Origin: Paracoccaceae bacterium
Lineage (GTDB): Bacteria > Pseudomonadota > Alphaproteobacteria > Rhodobacterales > Rhodobacteraceae
DNA length: 6,117 bases
Assembly (NCBI GenBank): GCA_023134935.1
Contig: JAGLUD010000205.1
Location: forward strand, 1-6,117
Direction of reading: 5' to 3'
Shown: positions 1-6,117 of the stretch, one piece after another
Layout: each line of letters begins with the position of its first letter
Position numbering within the stretch: the first letter of the stretch is position 1
Translations under genes and position numbers: made by a program
Notes under the pieces: generated by a model
The model's input: only the letters and a program-made list of their open reading frames with translations
Told to the model about the DNA's origin: nothing
Database searches by the model: none

Positions 1-143
1 ATTTGCGACCGAAAACCGTGTTCCGCATAAGTAGGGGCAAAACTGATGCCGGATTTCTGAGCCTTAAGCGAGGCAAGAACTTCTTCAGCGTTATTGCCAA
101 TTGACGAAACGATCCCGAGACCGGTGATAACTACGCGACGCAT
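1..143 (-). CDS. fabB: 3-oxoacyl-[ACP] synthase I, N-terminal part (runs off left edge)
   Basis: Only the first 47 codons are present; the gene continues past base 1. The product starts [20 protein letters not shown], the typical N-terminal strand and glycine-rich turn of KAS I/II condensing enzymes. The catalytic Cys-His-His residues lie outside the window. KAS enzymes condense malonyl-ACP with a growing acyl-ACP in the cytoplasm; FabB specifically elongates the cis-3-decenoyl-ACP made by FabA. The start is supported by an AAAAGGA ribosome site at 151-157, seven bases upstream of the ATG. The gene begins 33 bases after the fabA stop, so the two are probably one transcript. The FabB (KAS I) rather than FabF (KAS II) assignment rests mainly on the position behind fabA; the visible N-terminus alone would fit either. 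Confidence 0.9.
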   Translation of the reverse strand, partial: MRRVVITGLGIVSSIGNNAEEVLASLKAQKSGISFAPTYAEHGFRSQ

Positions 144-176
144 AATGTATTCCTTTTATTCAGATTATTCCGTAGG

Positions 177-686
177 TTACTCTGCAGACAAAGCGACCTT
201 CATGTCTTTAACCAGATAGATCACTTCGCCGTCAGCCTCGACCCGGCCGTTGGCAACACCCATGGTCAATCGACGCGTCTGGATAGCTTTGGTGAAATCA
301 ACGTAATACGTCAGCATTTTGCGTTCAGGGCGCACCATGCCGGTCAGCTTGACCTCGCCCACGCCCAGCGCATAACCACGCCCCTGCCAGCCACGCCAGC
401 CAAGGTTGAAACCGGTTAGCTGCCATAGGCCATCAAGGCCAAGGCAACCGGGCATAATCGGGTTGCCCGGAAAATGGCAATCGAAGAACCACAGGTCAGG
501 GTTAATATCGAACTCAGCCACGATATGACCTTTGCCAAACTCGCCACCATCGCTTGAAACTTCGGTGATACGATCCATCATCAACATGGGGGGCATCGGC
601 AGTTGCGCGTTACCGGGCCCGAAAAGCTCGCCGCGTGCACATTTCAAAAGTTCATCGCGATCAAAGCTTGAAGGATAGTCTGTCAT
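177..686 (-). CDS. fabA: 3-hydroxydecanoyl-[ACP] dehydratase/isomerase
   Basis: A complete 169-residue protein, close to the about 171 residues usual for FabA. It dehydrates 3-hydroxydecanoyl-ACP and isomerises trans-2- to cis-3-decenoyl-ACP, the branch point for unsaturated fatty acids in the cytoplasm. The hot-dog fold active-site segment is clear: [20 protein letters not shown] at residues 66-85, with the expected catalytic His71 and Asp85. The [10 protein letters not shown] segment (31-40) is also typical and separates FabA from the shorter FabZ. The ATG at 686 has a CAGGAG ribosome site at 698-703, 11 bases upstream, a slightly long spacing. The gene heads a leftward unit with fabB and diverges from irr across 687-822. 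No truncation or frameshift is seen. Confidence 0.97.
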   Translation of the reverse strand: MTDYPSSFDRDELLKCARGELFGPGNAQLPMPPMLMMDRITEVSSDGGEFGKGHIVAEFDINPDLWFFDCHFPGNPIMPGCLGLDGLWQLTGFNLGWRGWQGRGYALGVGEVKLTGMVRPERKMLTYYVDFTKAIQTRRLTMGVANGRVEADGEVIYLVKDMKVALSAE

Positions 687-822
687 GTTATGGGATGCTC
701 CTGAAATTCGGTTTATTTCTACATTCTTACCACTGCCGCGGGAGGCGGCGCAATAGCGCTGGCACGGCTCTGGCCATTGGCTGCACTTTTAGCGTATATT
801 GAGCCAAATCACAGGAATTCAA
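687..822. promoter_or_regulatory. divergent fabA/irr control region
   Basis: This 136-base gap lies between the divergently read fabA and irr starts, so promoters for both should be here. For irr, TATATT at 795-800 is a good -10 match, but no convincing -35 sits 16-18 bases upstream. For fabA, TTGCGC (minus strand, 753-748) with TAAGAA (729-724) is a weak pair. Symmetric elements include GCGC-AATA-GCGC at 748-759, GAAAT-N7-ATTTC at 703-719 in the fabA leader, and TTGA-N6-TCAC at 799-812. None matches the known Irr-type ICE palindrome well. The presence of promoters is inferred from layout; the individual elements are only candidates. Confidence 0.5.
813..816 (+). promoter_or_regulatory. ribosome binding site deciding the irr start
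   Basis: AGGA lies 6 bases before ATG 823 and 9 bases before the adjacent in-frame ATG 826. It therefore supports a start at one of these two. It argues against the upstream in-frame TTG at 799, which overlaps the candidate -10 (795-800) and has no purine-rich site before it. Confidence 0.65.
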
Positions 823-1251
823 ATGATGAACATCGAAATTCAATCCCCACAACAACGCGCCTCCACCTGGCTTTCCGGCGGAGGGTTGCGCCCCACACGC
901 CAACGATTATCTTTGGCAGAACTGCTTATCGGCGATGGACGGGATCGTCATGTCACAGCGGAATCCCTGTTCGACCTCACTCACGACTCCGAAGCGAAAG
1001 TATCGTTGGCAACTGTCTACAACACATTGGGCGCGTTTTGCGAAGCGGGGTTGATGCGTGAAGTTAGCGTCGACGGGCACCGTTCGTATTTCGACACGCG
1101 GGTAGATGATCACTCCCATTTCTATTGGGAAGACGAAGGCATCCTTACTGACGCCCCTGTGGACTCCGTAAAATTCGAGAGCCTGCCGGACCTACCCGAA
1201 GGCGCCGAGATTTCCAAGATTGATGTCGTGATCAGGTTACGGCGGAGCTGA
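823..1251 (+). CDS. irr: Fur-family iron response regulator Irr
   Basis: A 142-residue Fur-superfamily DNA-binding regulator. GLRPTRQR at residues 21-28, HVTAESLF at 43-50 and SLATVYNTLGAFCEAGLM at 61-78 form the winged-helix DNA-binding domain. The C-terminal dimerisation part carries YFDTRVDDHSHFYWED (89-104) and EISKIDVVIRLR (129-140), both characteristic of alphaproteobacterial Irr. In this family Irr senses haem and iron status and acts mainly under low iron. The C-terminal CxxC pairs of true Fur or Zur are absent; the only cysteine is Cys73. There is also no N-terminal GCxxxxxCP-type haem motif like that of Bradyrhizobium Irr, so sensing would rely on the HSH segment (97-99) or nearby residues. 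The start at 823 is chosen from the AGGA site; 826 is nearly as good. It is divergent from fabA and convergent with acs. Fur or PerR proper are the alternatives and fit less well. Confidence 0.9.
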   Translation: MMNIEIQSPQQRASTWLSGGGLRPTRQRLSLAELLIGDGRDRHVTAESLFDLTHDSEAKVSLATVYNTLGAFCEAGLMREVSVDGHRSYFDTRVDDHSHFYWEDEGILTDAPVDSVKFESLPDLPEGAEISKIDVVIRLRRS

Positions 1252-1354
1252 TTAGTTCAACATCAGTTTCAGGAGCCAGCCGTGCCAAATCCCGAGGTTC
1301 GATGACACGACCGAATCCAACGTTAGGGCATACTTTAAAACTTTCGAACAAACA

Positions 1355-1381
1355 AAAGGCCCGCCAGATCGACGGGCCTTT
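1355..1381. terminator. bidirectional Rho-independent terminator between irr and acs
   Basis: AAAGGCCCG (1355-1363) pairs perfectly with CGGGCCTTT (1373-1381) around a 9-base loop. Read leftward, for acs, the stem is followed by a T-rich run (TTTTGTTTGTT), and it begins about 21 bases after the acs stop, a standard arrangement. Read rightward, for irr, the T-run is poorer (TTTGTCTATT) and the hairpin lies about 100 bases after the irr stop. It probably ends the liv-acs transcript best and serves irr as well. The rest of 1252-1402 shows no gene or other clear element. Confidence 0.82.
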
Positions 1382-1402
1382 GTCTATTCGAATTTGGAGA
1401 GC

Positions 1403-3346
1403 TTACGCCCGATTCATACGGTTCTCGATCAGGTCTTCAACTACCGACGGATCGGCCAGTGTCGACGTGTCCCCCAGCGCCCCAAAATCATTCTCGGCAA
1501 TCTTGCGCAGAATCCGGCGCATAATTTTACCGGAGCGGGTTTTCGGAAGGCTTGGGGCCCATTGCAACAAGTCCGGCTTGGCAATCGGGCCAATCTCTTT
1601 GCGAACCCATAGTTCCAGCTCCTTGCGAAGCTCATCTGATGGCTCTGCGCCACTCATCAGGGTCACATAAGCGTAAATGCCCTGCCCTTTGATCGCATGC
1701 GGATAACCGACAACCGCAGCCTCGGATACCGTCGGATGCGCTACTAGCGCGGATTCCACTTCGGCGGTTCCCATACGATGCCCTGACACGTTGATTACGT
1801 CATCCACACGGCCCGTAATCCAATAGTGTCCATCCTCGTCCCGCCGGCACCCGTCGCCTGCGAAATAATAGCCTTTGTAATCTGCAAAGTAGGCCGAGAT
1901 AAATCGATCATGATCGCCAAACACCGTCCGCATTTGTCCGGGCCAACTGTCTTTAATGCACAGAACGCCGTCCACGTCATTGCCTTCCAGCTCGGCCCCT
2001 GTTTTCGGGTCAAGTACCACAGGTTGTACGCCAAAGAACGGGTTCATTGCGGAGCCGGGTTTCAACGCCGTTGCACCTGGCAGTGGTGTCATCATAATGC
2101 CACCGGTTTCCGTCTGCCACCACGTGTCCACAATCGGGCAATTGCCCTTGCCGACCACGTTGTAATACCACTCCCAAGCTTCGGGATTAATTGGCTCGCC
2201 AACCGAACCCAGAATCCGCAAAGAAGACAAATCACACTTCTCGACGAAAGAATTGCCTTGGCCCATCAGCGCCCGCAGCGCAGTTGGAGCTGTATAGAAT
2301 TGGGTGACCTGATGTTTATCACAAACCTGCCAGAAACGGCTGGCGTCTGGATAGGTTGGTACACCTTCAAACATCACAGTGGTCGCACCGTTCGCTAGCG
2401 GGCCATAAACGATATAGCTGTGACCAGTTACCCAACCAACATCCGCCGTACACCAATAGATGTCGCCCTCGTGATAGTCGAAAACATACTCGTGAGACAT
2501 AGATGCATACAGCAAGTAACCACCGGTGGTGTGCACAACACCCTTCGGTTTGCCAGTAGAACCCGAAGTATAAAGCACAAACAAAGGGTCTTCGGCATTC
2601 ATTGGCTCAGGCGGACAATCAGTAGAAGCGTCAGCAGTCATCGCGCGGTACGAATGATCACGACCTGCTTTCAAGCCGACGTCCGCACCTGTGCGCTCAA
2701 CCACCAAGGTTGTAACATCACCGGAAATCTCCAGCGCCTTATCGACATTCGTCTTCAGCGGCGTGTTTCGCCCACCGCGTGGGGCCTCGTCAGCGGTAAC
2801 CACTAACTTGGCGCCGGAATCCGCAATACGACTTCCCAATGCTTCCGGTGAGAAACCTGCAAATACGATTGAATGCACCGCACCGATCCGTGCGGAAGCC
2901 AACATTGCATAGGCCGCCTCGGGGATCATTGGCATATAAAGGACAATCCGGTCGCCTTTCTTGACGCCCAATTTCTTATAAACATTCGCCAAACGACTGA
3001 CGTGCTCGTGCAATTCCTTATAGGTGATATGCGCGTCATCTTCGGGGTTGTCCCCCTCCCAGATGATGGCAACCTGATCACCACGGTCTTTCAAATGTCG
3101 GTCAATGCAATTGGCCGAAACATTCAATTCCCCGTCTTCGAACCACTTGATCGAAACGTTCGGGTACTCAAACGTGGTGTTTTTCACCTTTGTATACGGC
3201 TTGATCCAGTCGAGGCGATGCCCCTGCTCGCCCCAGAAGGCCTCCGGATCACTGATGGATTCCGCATACATCGCCTTGTACTGATCTTCTTTAATCAACG
3301 CCGACGCAATCGTTTCTTCCGAGGGTGGGTAAATATGCTGTTCCAT
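1403..3346 (-). CDS. acs: acetyl-CoA synthetase (AMP-forming acetate-CoA ligase)
   Basis: A 647-residue protein, a standard Acs length (E. coli Acs is about 652). It converts acetate, ATP and CoA to acetyl-CoA, AMP and PPi through acetyl-AMP in the cytoplasm. The N-terminal Acs domain is followed by the ATP loop [11 protein letters not shown] (259-269) and the substrate-pocket motif [10 protein letters not shown] (407-416). Its second Trp (410) corresponds to the residue that restricts the pocket to acetate in Acs. [13 protein letters not shown] (512-524) is the A8 hinge region. [11 protein letters not shown] (601-611) contains the catalytic Lys607, the conserved target of Pat/CobB-type reversible acetylation in this family. 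The ATG at 3346 has GGAG at 3353-3356, 6 bases upstream. An in-frame extension to 3478 would overlap livF and is not family-like. The gene starts 25 bases after livF, leaving no room for its own promoter except inside livF. A propionyl-CoA synthetase is the alternative, disfavoured by the Trp. Confidence 0.96.
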   Translation of the reverse strand: MEQHIYPPSEETIASALIKEDQYKAMYAESISDPEAFWGEQGHRLDWIKPYTKVKNTTFEYPNVSIKWFEDGELNVSANCIDRHLKDRGDQVAIIWEGDNPEDDAHITYKELHEHVSRLANVYKKLGVKKGDRIVLYMPMIPEAAYAMLASARIGAVHSIVFAGFSPEALGSRIADSGAKLVVTADEAPRGGRNTPLKTNVDKALEISGDVTTLVVERTGADVGLKAGRDHSYRAMTADASTDCPPEPMNAEDPLFVLYTSGSTGKPKGVVHTTGGYLLYASMSHEYVFDYHEGDIYWCTADVGWVTGHSYIVYGPLANGATTVMFEGVPTYPDASRFWQVCDKHQVTQFYTAPTALRALMGQGNSFVEKCDLSSLRILGSVGEPINPEAWEWYYNVVGKGNCPIVDTWWQTETGGIMMTPLPGATALKPGSAMNPFFGVQPVVLDPKTGAELEGNDVDGVLCIKDSWPGQMRTVFGDHDRFISAYFADYKGYYFAGDGCRRDEDGHYWITGRVDDVINVSGHRMGTAEVESALVAHPTVSEAAVVGYPHAIKGQGIYAYVTLMSGAEPSDELRKELELWVRKEIGPIAKPDLLQWAPSLPKTRSGKIMRRILRKIAENDFGALGDTSTLADPSVVEDLIENRMNRA

Positions 3347-3371
3347 GGTTTTCTCCAGTAATCGTAATTCG

Positions 3372-4097
3372 TTAGATGGCGAGATACTCTTCGCGGAGCG
3401 CCTCATTGTCCAGAACCTCTTGTGCGGTTCCATCAAAAACCACGAGGCCGGTATCCAGAATGACTGCACGATCCGCAAGCTTCAGCGCTGCGACTGCATT
3501 CTGCTCCACGATAATCGTGGTGATGCCCAGTTCTTTGATCTGCCGCAACGTTTTCTCGATCTCCTGCACGATCACCGGGGCCAATCCCTCGTATGGTTCG
3601 TCTAGCAGCAACAGTTTAATATCCCGCGCCAACGCACGTCCAATTGCCAGCATTTGCTGCTCGCCACCTGAAAGCGTTGTGCCTTCTTGGTTCTTACGCT
3701 CACCCAAACGGGGAAAAAGTTCGTAAATCCGCTCGATCGACCAGCCATGCGGCGGGGCGATTTGTGCCAACTCCAAGTTTTCCTGAACCGTCAAACCTTG
3801 AATGATCCGACGATCTTCGGGGACCAGGGCAACACCTGCCCGGGCAGCCTCGAACGATTTCATCTGGTGTATCGGCTGGTGATCCAACCATACTTCGCCG
3901 CTCGTCATCTGTGGGTCGCCGATCTGTGCAATGGTACGAAGCGTCGAGGTTTTCCCCGCGCCGTTCCGTCCCAGAAGCGCCAAAATCTCGCCTTCGTGAA
4001 TGTTGAACGAAACGCCCTGCACGATGTAGCTCTCGCCGTAATAGGAATGAATGTCCCAAACCGAAAAATACGTTGGCTTGCTCGTCTTGTCGTTCAT
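3372..4097 (-). CDS. livF: branched-chain amino acid-type ABC transporter ATPase, LivF subunit
   Basis: A 241-residue cytoplasmic ATPase of a HAAT-family importer, typical LivF length. Walker A is GRNGAGKT (43-50), the signature is canonical LSGGE (142-146), and Walker B is LLLLDEP (162-168) with catalytic Glu167. The segment VPEDRRI at 92-98 and the sequence IIVEQN at 195-200 are LivF hallmarks. Gln199 stands where most ABC ATPases carry the H-loop histidine. The start ATG overlaps the livG stop by four bases (ATGA, 4094-4097), implying translational coupling; GGAG at 4106-4109 is 8 bases upstream. It should pair with LivG beneath the LivH-LivM membrane pair. The transported substrate cannot be read from the ATPase; amides, urea and other carboxylates are also handled by this family. 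Confidence 0.93.
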   Translation of the reverse strand: MNDKTSKPTYFSVWDIHSYYGESYIVQGVSFNIHEGEILALLGRNGAGKTSTLRTIAQIGDPQMTSGEVWLDHQPIHQMKSFEAARAGVALVPEDRRIIQGLTVQENLELAQIAPPHGWSIERIYELFPRLGERKNQEGTTLSGGEQQMLAIGRALARDIKLLLLDEPYEGLAPVIVQEIEKTLRQIKELGITTIIVEQNAVAALKLADRAVILDTGLVVFDGTAQEVLDNEALREEYLAI

Positions 4098-4852
4098 ACC
4101 TCTGCCTCCCCAAGGTAAGCTTCGCGGACTTTTGGATGACCTTTGATATCATCCGGTAATCCTTCAGCAATGATTGCACCCTGCGCCAGAACCGAAATCG
4201 TATCGGCAAGGCTGAACACCACATGCATGTCGTGCTCGATGATGACCTTGGTAATTCCGCGTGTCTCGCCGATGTGTTTCAACAGGTCGATCGTCGCGTT
4301 GGTATCGGCGCGCGCCATGCCCGCGGTAGGTTCGTCCAACAGCAGCAACTTCGGATTTTGCGACAGGCACATAGCCAATTCCAACCGCCGTTTGTCACCG
4401 CGTGATAGCGAGGCGGCCTCCATATGCAACTTGTCCTGCATATTCACGTCCAGCAGCATCTGCTCGGCTTGTTCACGAATGTCCGCTTCACTTTTTACCT
4501 TGCGCCAAGCATTCAGATTAAACGCTCCGTCGCGGTGGGCAAAACACGGGATCATTACGTTTTCAAAAACCGTCAGGTCACTGAAAATCTCGGGCGTTTG
4601 GAACACACGACTGATACCCATTTGATTGATTTGATGCGGCTTCTTGCCAAGCACTGGCTCGCCTTGAAACATAACTGATCCGGTATCCGGTGCCAGCTTG
4701 CCAATCAGACAGTTCAGGAACGTAGATTTCCCCGCACCGTTCGGTCCGATAATCGCGTGAACCGAACCCTCTTTTACGTCGAGATTAACATTGTTCAGCG
4801 CATGTAGTCCGCCGAAGTGTTTATTGACGTTCTGGACTTCAAGAATTCCCAT
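4094..4852 (-). CDS. livG: branched-chain amino acid-type ABC transporter ATPase, LivG subunit
   Basis: A 252-residue cytoplasmic ATPase, normal for LivG. Walker A is GPNGAGKS (36-43), the Q-loop Gln is at 85 in RVFQTPEIF, and Walker B is LLLLDEPTAGM (169-179) with Glu174. The H-loop is IIEHD with His207. The signature is LSRGD (149-153), followed by KRRLELAM. This departs from LSGGQ, but such variants occur in LivG-like proteins. The C-terminus ends [12 protein letters not shown], the typical YLG tail of this subfamily. The ATG at 4852 is preceded by AAGGAG at 4861-4866, a site that overlaps the livM stop. The gap to livM is 12 bases, and the stop overlaps the livF start. It works as the partner of LivF in powering the LivHM channel. 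Confidence 0.94.
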   Translation of the reverse strand: MGILEVQNVNKHFGGLHALNNVNLDVKEGSVHAIIGPNGAGKSTFLNCLIGKLAPDTGSVMFQGEPVLGKKPHQINQMGISRVFQTPEIFSDLTVFENVMIPCFAHRDGAFNLNAWRKVKSEADIREQAEQMLLDVNMQDKLHMEAASLSRGDKRRLELAMCLSQNPKLLLLDEPTAGMARADTNATIDLLKHIGETRGITKVIIEHDMHVVFSLADTISVLAQGAIIAEGLPDDIKGHPKVREAYLGEAEV

Positions 4853-4864
4853 AATCCTTGCTCC

Positions 4865-6028
4865 TTATTCAGCCGGGGTCTTGGCGTCATCCGCCGAGCT
4901 ACGTTTTAATTTTTTACCAAATCGCTTATTGATACGGTTCGCGCCTTCCATCAGCCCACCGGGCAAGAAGATCACGATGATCATAAACACCGCGCCCAAG
5001 GTTAGGCTCCAGCCTTTGCCGACAAATGGGTGGATGATCCATACCATGAAGGTTTCAAGGAACCCGGGTAGAATATCGAACCATTCATGCAGAACATTGT
5101 CATTGATGCGCGAGAAGATCGCTTCGAAGTATTTGATAACGCCTGCACCAAGTACTGGTCCAAGTAACGTACCTGCACCACCAAGGATCACCATCAAAAC
5201 GATAGAGCCGGACTCGGTCCATTGCATGCGCTCCGCACCTGCCAGCGGATCCATCGAGGCCAACAAGGCGCCCGCCAAACCAGCATACATACCGGAGATA
5301 ACGAAGGCCGCCAGTGTGTAAGGCTTGGTATTAATCCCCGTATACATCAACCGGTTTTGGTTGGTTTTAACCGCCCGCAATATCAGGCCGAAAGGCGAGC
5401 GGAAGATACGGATCGATACATAAAACGCCGCAATTAAGATGAACGCACAAACGTAGAACCCAACGTTAAACTGCAGGTCCATGCCCATGAAAGTAGTTCG
5501 CCAGGTGTCGTTCATCTCCAGCCCGAACAAGTTGGTCGAAGGAAGCGATCCAGAGTCATTCTTCGGGTCCAAAATCCGTGCGTCAGCAAGGCGTATCTGC
5601 AATCCCGTTTCACCATTCGTGATTGGCGTCAGAACCGAATAGGCAAGGCTGTACGACATCTGCGCAAACGCTAGCGTTAGGATAGAGAAGTAGATACCCG
5701 ACCGCCGAAGCGTGACAAACCCAATCAGCAGCGCAAACAGCCCAGACATAATAATGGCGAGGATCATTCCAGGAATGATGTTCATCGTTAACAGTTTGAA
5801 CATCCAAACAGTCGAATACGACCCCACACCTAGAAACGCGGCGTGGCCAAATGAAAGGTATCCAGTCAGGCCGAACAGAATGTTATATCCCACAGCGAGA
5901 ATGCCGAAGATAGCAAATCGCTGCAGTAGATCTGGGTACCCAGCGCCAAACGGGGCGAGGATAATTGGTCCGGTAAGCACAAGGAGTGCAAAAACCAGCA
6001 TCAGGATTTTATCGTTTTGTTTTAGCAT
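4865..6028 (-). CDS. livM: branched-chain amino acid-type ABC transporter permease, LivM subunit
   Basis: A 387-residue inner-membrane permease of the BPD_transp_2 (LivM) family. Hydrophobic segments by eye lie near residues 7-27, 35-57, 62-80, 86-106, 113-133, 187-207, 236-258, 272-296, 318-334 and 343-360. The family core motif [20 protein letters not shown] is at 47-66. [16 protein letters not shown] (281-296) and FLPGGL (354-359) are the usual C-terminal landmarks. [20 protein letters not shown] at 210-229 fits the cytoplasmic coupling region that contacts an ATPase. A hydrophilic stretch at about 138-186 separates the fifth and sixth segments, and the last 25 residues are a charged tail. 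The start has GGAGG at 6038-6042, 9 bases upstream. It follows livH after 4 bases and precedes livG by 12. Confidence 0.94.
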   Translation of the reverse strand: MLKQNDKILMLVFALLVLTGPIILAPFGAGYPDLLQRFAIFGILAVGYNILFGLTGYLSFGHAAFLGVGSYSTVWMFKLLTMNIIPGMILAIIMSGLFALLIGFVTLRRSGIYFSILTLAFAQMSYSLAYSVLTPITNGETGLQIRLADARILDPKNDSGSLPSTNLFGLEMNDTWRTTFMGMDLQFNVGFYVCAFILIAAFYVSIRIFRSPFGLILRAVKTNQNRLMYTGINTKPYTLAAFVISGMYAGLAGALLASMDPLAGAERMQWTESGSIVLMVILGGAGTLLGPVLGAGVIKYFEAIFSRINDNVLHEWFDILPGFLETFMVWIIHPFVGKGWSLTLGAVFMIIVIFLPGGLMEGANRINKRFGKKLKRSSADDAKTPAE

Positions 6029-6032
6029 GCTC

Positions 6033-6117
6033 TTAATCCTCCATCATGCCAGCTTTGCCCATCAGACCGCGTGGGCGGACCAACAGAACAACCATGGCAA
6101 CGAGGTAAATAATAATC
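6033..6117 (-). CDS. livH: branched-chain amino acid-type ABC transporter permease, LivH subunit, C-terminal end
   Basis: Only the last 27 codons and the TAA stop are inside the window; the 5' part lies beyond 6117. The visible product is a short hydrophobic stretch ([13 protein letters not shown]) followed by [15 protein letters not shown] final membrane helix followed by RPxGLxG is the standard end of LivH-type permeases. It lies immediately upstream of livM in transcription order with a 4-base gap, exactly where LivH is expected. With LivM it should form the membrane channel. The subfamily cannot be refined from so short a piece. Confidence 0.82.
   Translation of the reverse strand, partial: IIIYLVAMVVLLVRPRGLMGKAGMMED

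Noticed and set aside
748..759. GCGC-AATA-GCGC palindrome as an Irr operator
   Set aside because: The arms are only four bases of G/C and do not resemble the AT-rich ICE palindrome bound by Irr, so it could easily be chance.
799..822. TTG start giving Irr eight extra residues
   Set aside because: No ribosome site precedes it and it overlaps the candidate -10. AGGA at 813-816 fits ATG 823 or 826 instead.
777..1061. 94-codon open frame overlapping irr on the plus strand
   Set aside because: It is out of frame within a clear irr gene, its arginine-rich translation resembles no family I know, and it has no ribosome site.
1252..1354. Possible small gene or RNA between irr and the terminator
   Set aside because: No open frame with a ribosome site, no promoter and no conserved RNA-like structure could be seen. 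It reads as an irr 3' untranslated stretch.
1826..2398. 190-codon open frame antisense to acs
   Set aside because: It lies wholly opposite a conserved acs gene. The translation has no recognisable domain and is a shadow of acs codon structure.
2873..3361. 162-codon open frame antisense to the acs 5' end
   Set aside because: It mirrors the conserved N-terminal Acs coding sequence and resembles no known protein.
3347..3478. 44-codon in-frame N-terminal extension of acs
   Set aside because: It overlaps the 3' end of livF in another frame, does not resemble Acs N-termini, and the ATG at 3346 has a well-placed GGAG and gives the normal family length.
4791..5321. 176-codon open frame antisense to the 3' part of livM and the start of livG
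   Set aside because: It is a by-product of two well-supported genes on the other strand, with no domain and no ribosome site.

Overview
The window looks like chromosomal DNA from an alphaproteobacterium, most likely the Rhodobacterales/Roseobacter group. The evidence is the divergent pair irr (Fur-family iron regulator without metal-site cysteine pairs) and fabA-fabB, plus the character of the Acs and Liv-type proteins. Base composition is moderate by eye (about half G+C), lower than many members of that group. Genus and species cannot be read from the sequence alone. Every gene is intact and typical of its family. I see no insertion sequence, phage gene, CRISPR array, tRNA or rRNA.

Left part (1-686, minus strand): fabA followed by the start of fabB, which runs off the left edge. 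Together they form the anaerobic-type route to unsaturated fatty acids: FabA dehydrates and isomerises the C10 intermediate, and FabB elongates it. A 136-base intergenic region (687-822) separates fabA from the divergent irr gene, which reads rightward to 1251. This region must hold the promoters in both directions.

Middle (1252-1402): a short gap between the convergent genes irr and acs. It holds a perfect 9-bp GC-rich hairpin with flanking A/T runs, a probable shared terminator.

Right part (1403-6117, minus strand): a tightly packed leftward operon in transcription order livH (C-terminal end only), livM, livG, livF, acs. The gaps are 4 bases, 12 bases, a 4-base overlap and 25 bases. The first four are membrane and ATPase parts of a branched-chain-amino-acid-type (HAAT) ABC importer. 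The last is a full-length acetyl-CoA synthetase. The spacing suggests acs is co-transcribed with the importer, so uptake of some substrate may be coupled to acetate activation. The binding protein that would define the substrate is not in the window and may lie beyond the right edge.

I found no convincing undescribed system. The points most worth a second look are the Liv-Acs operon and its unknown substrate, the predicted one-good/one-degenerate ATP site in the LivG-LivF pair, and the irr/fabA divergent control region.
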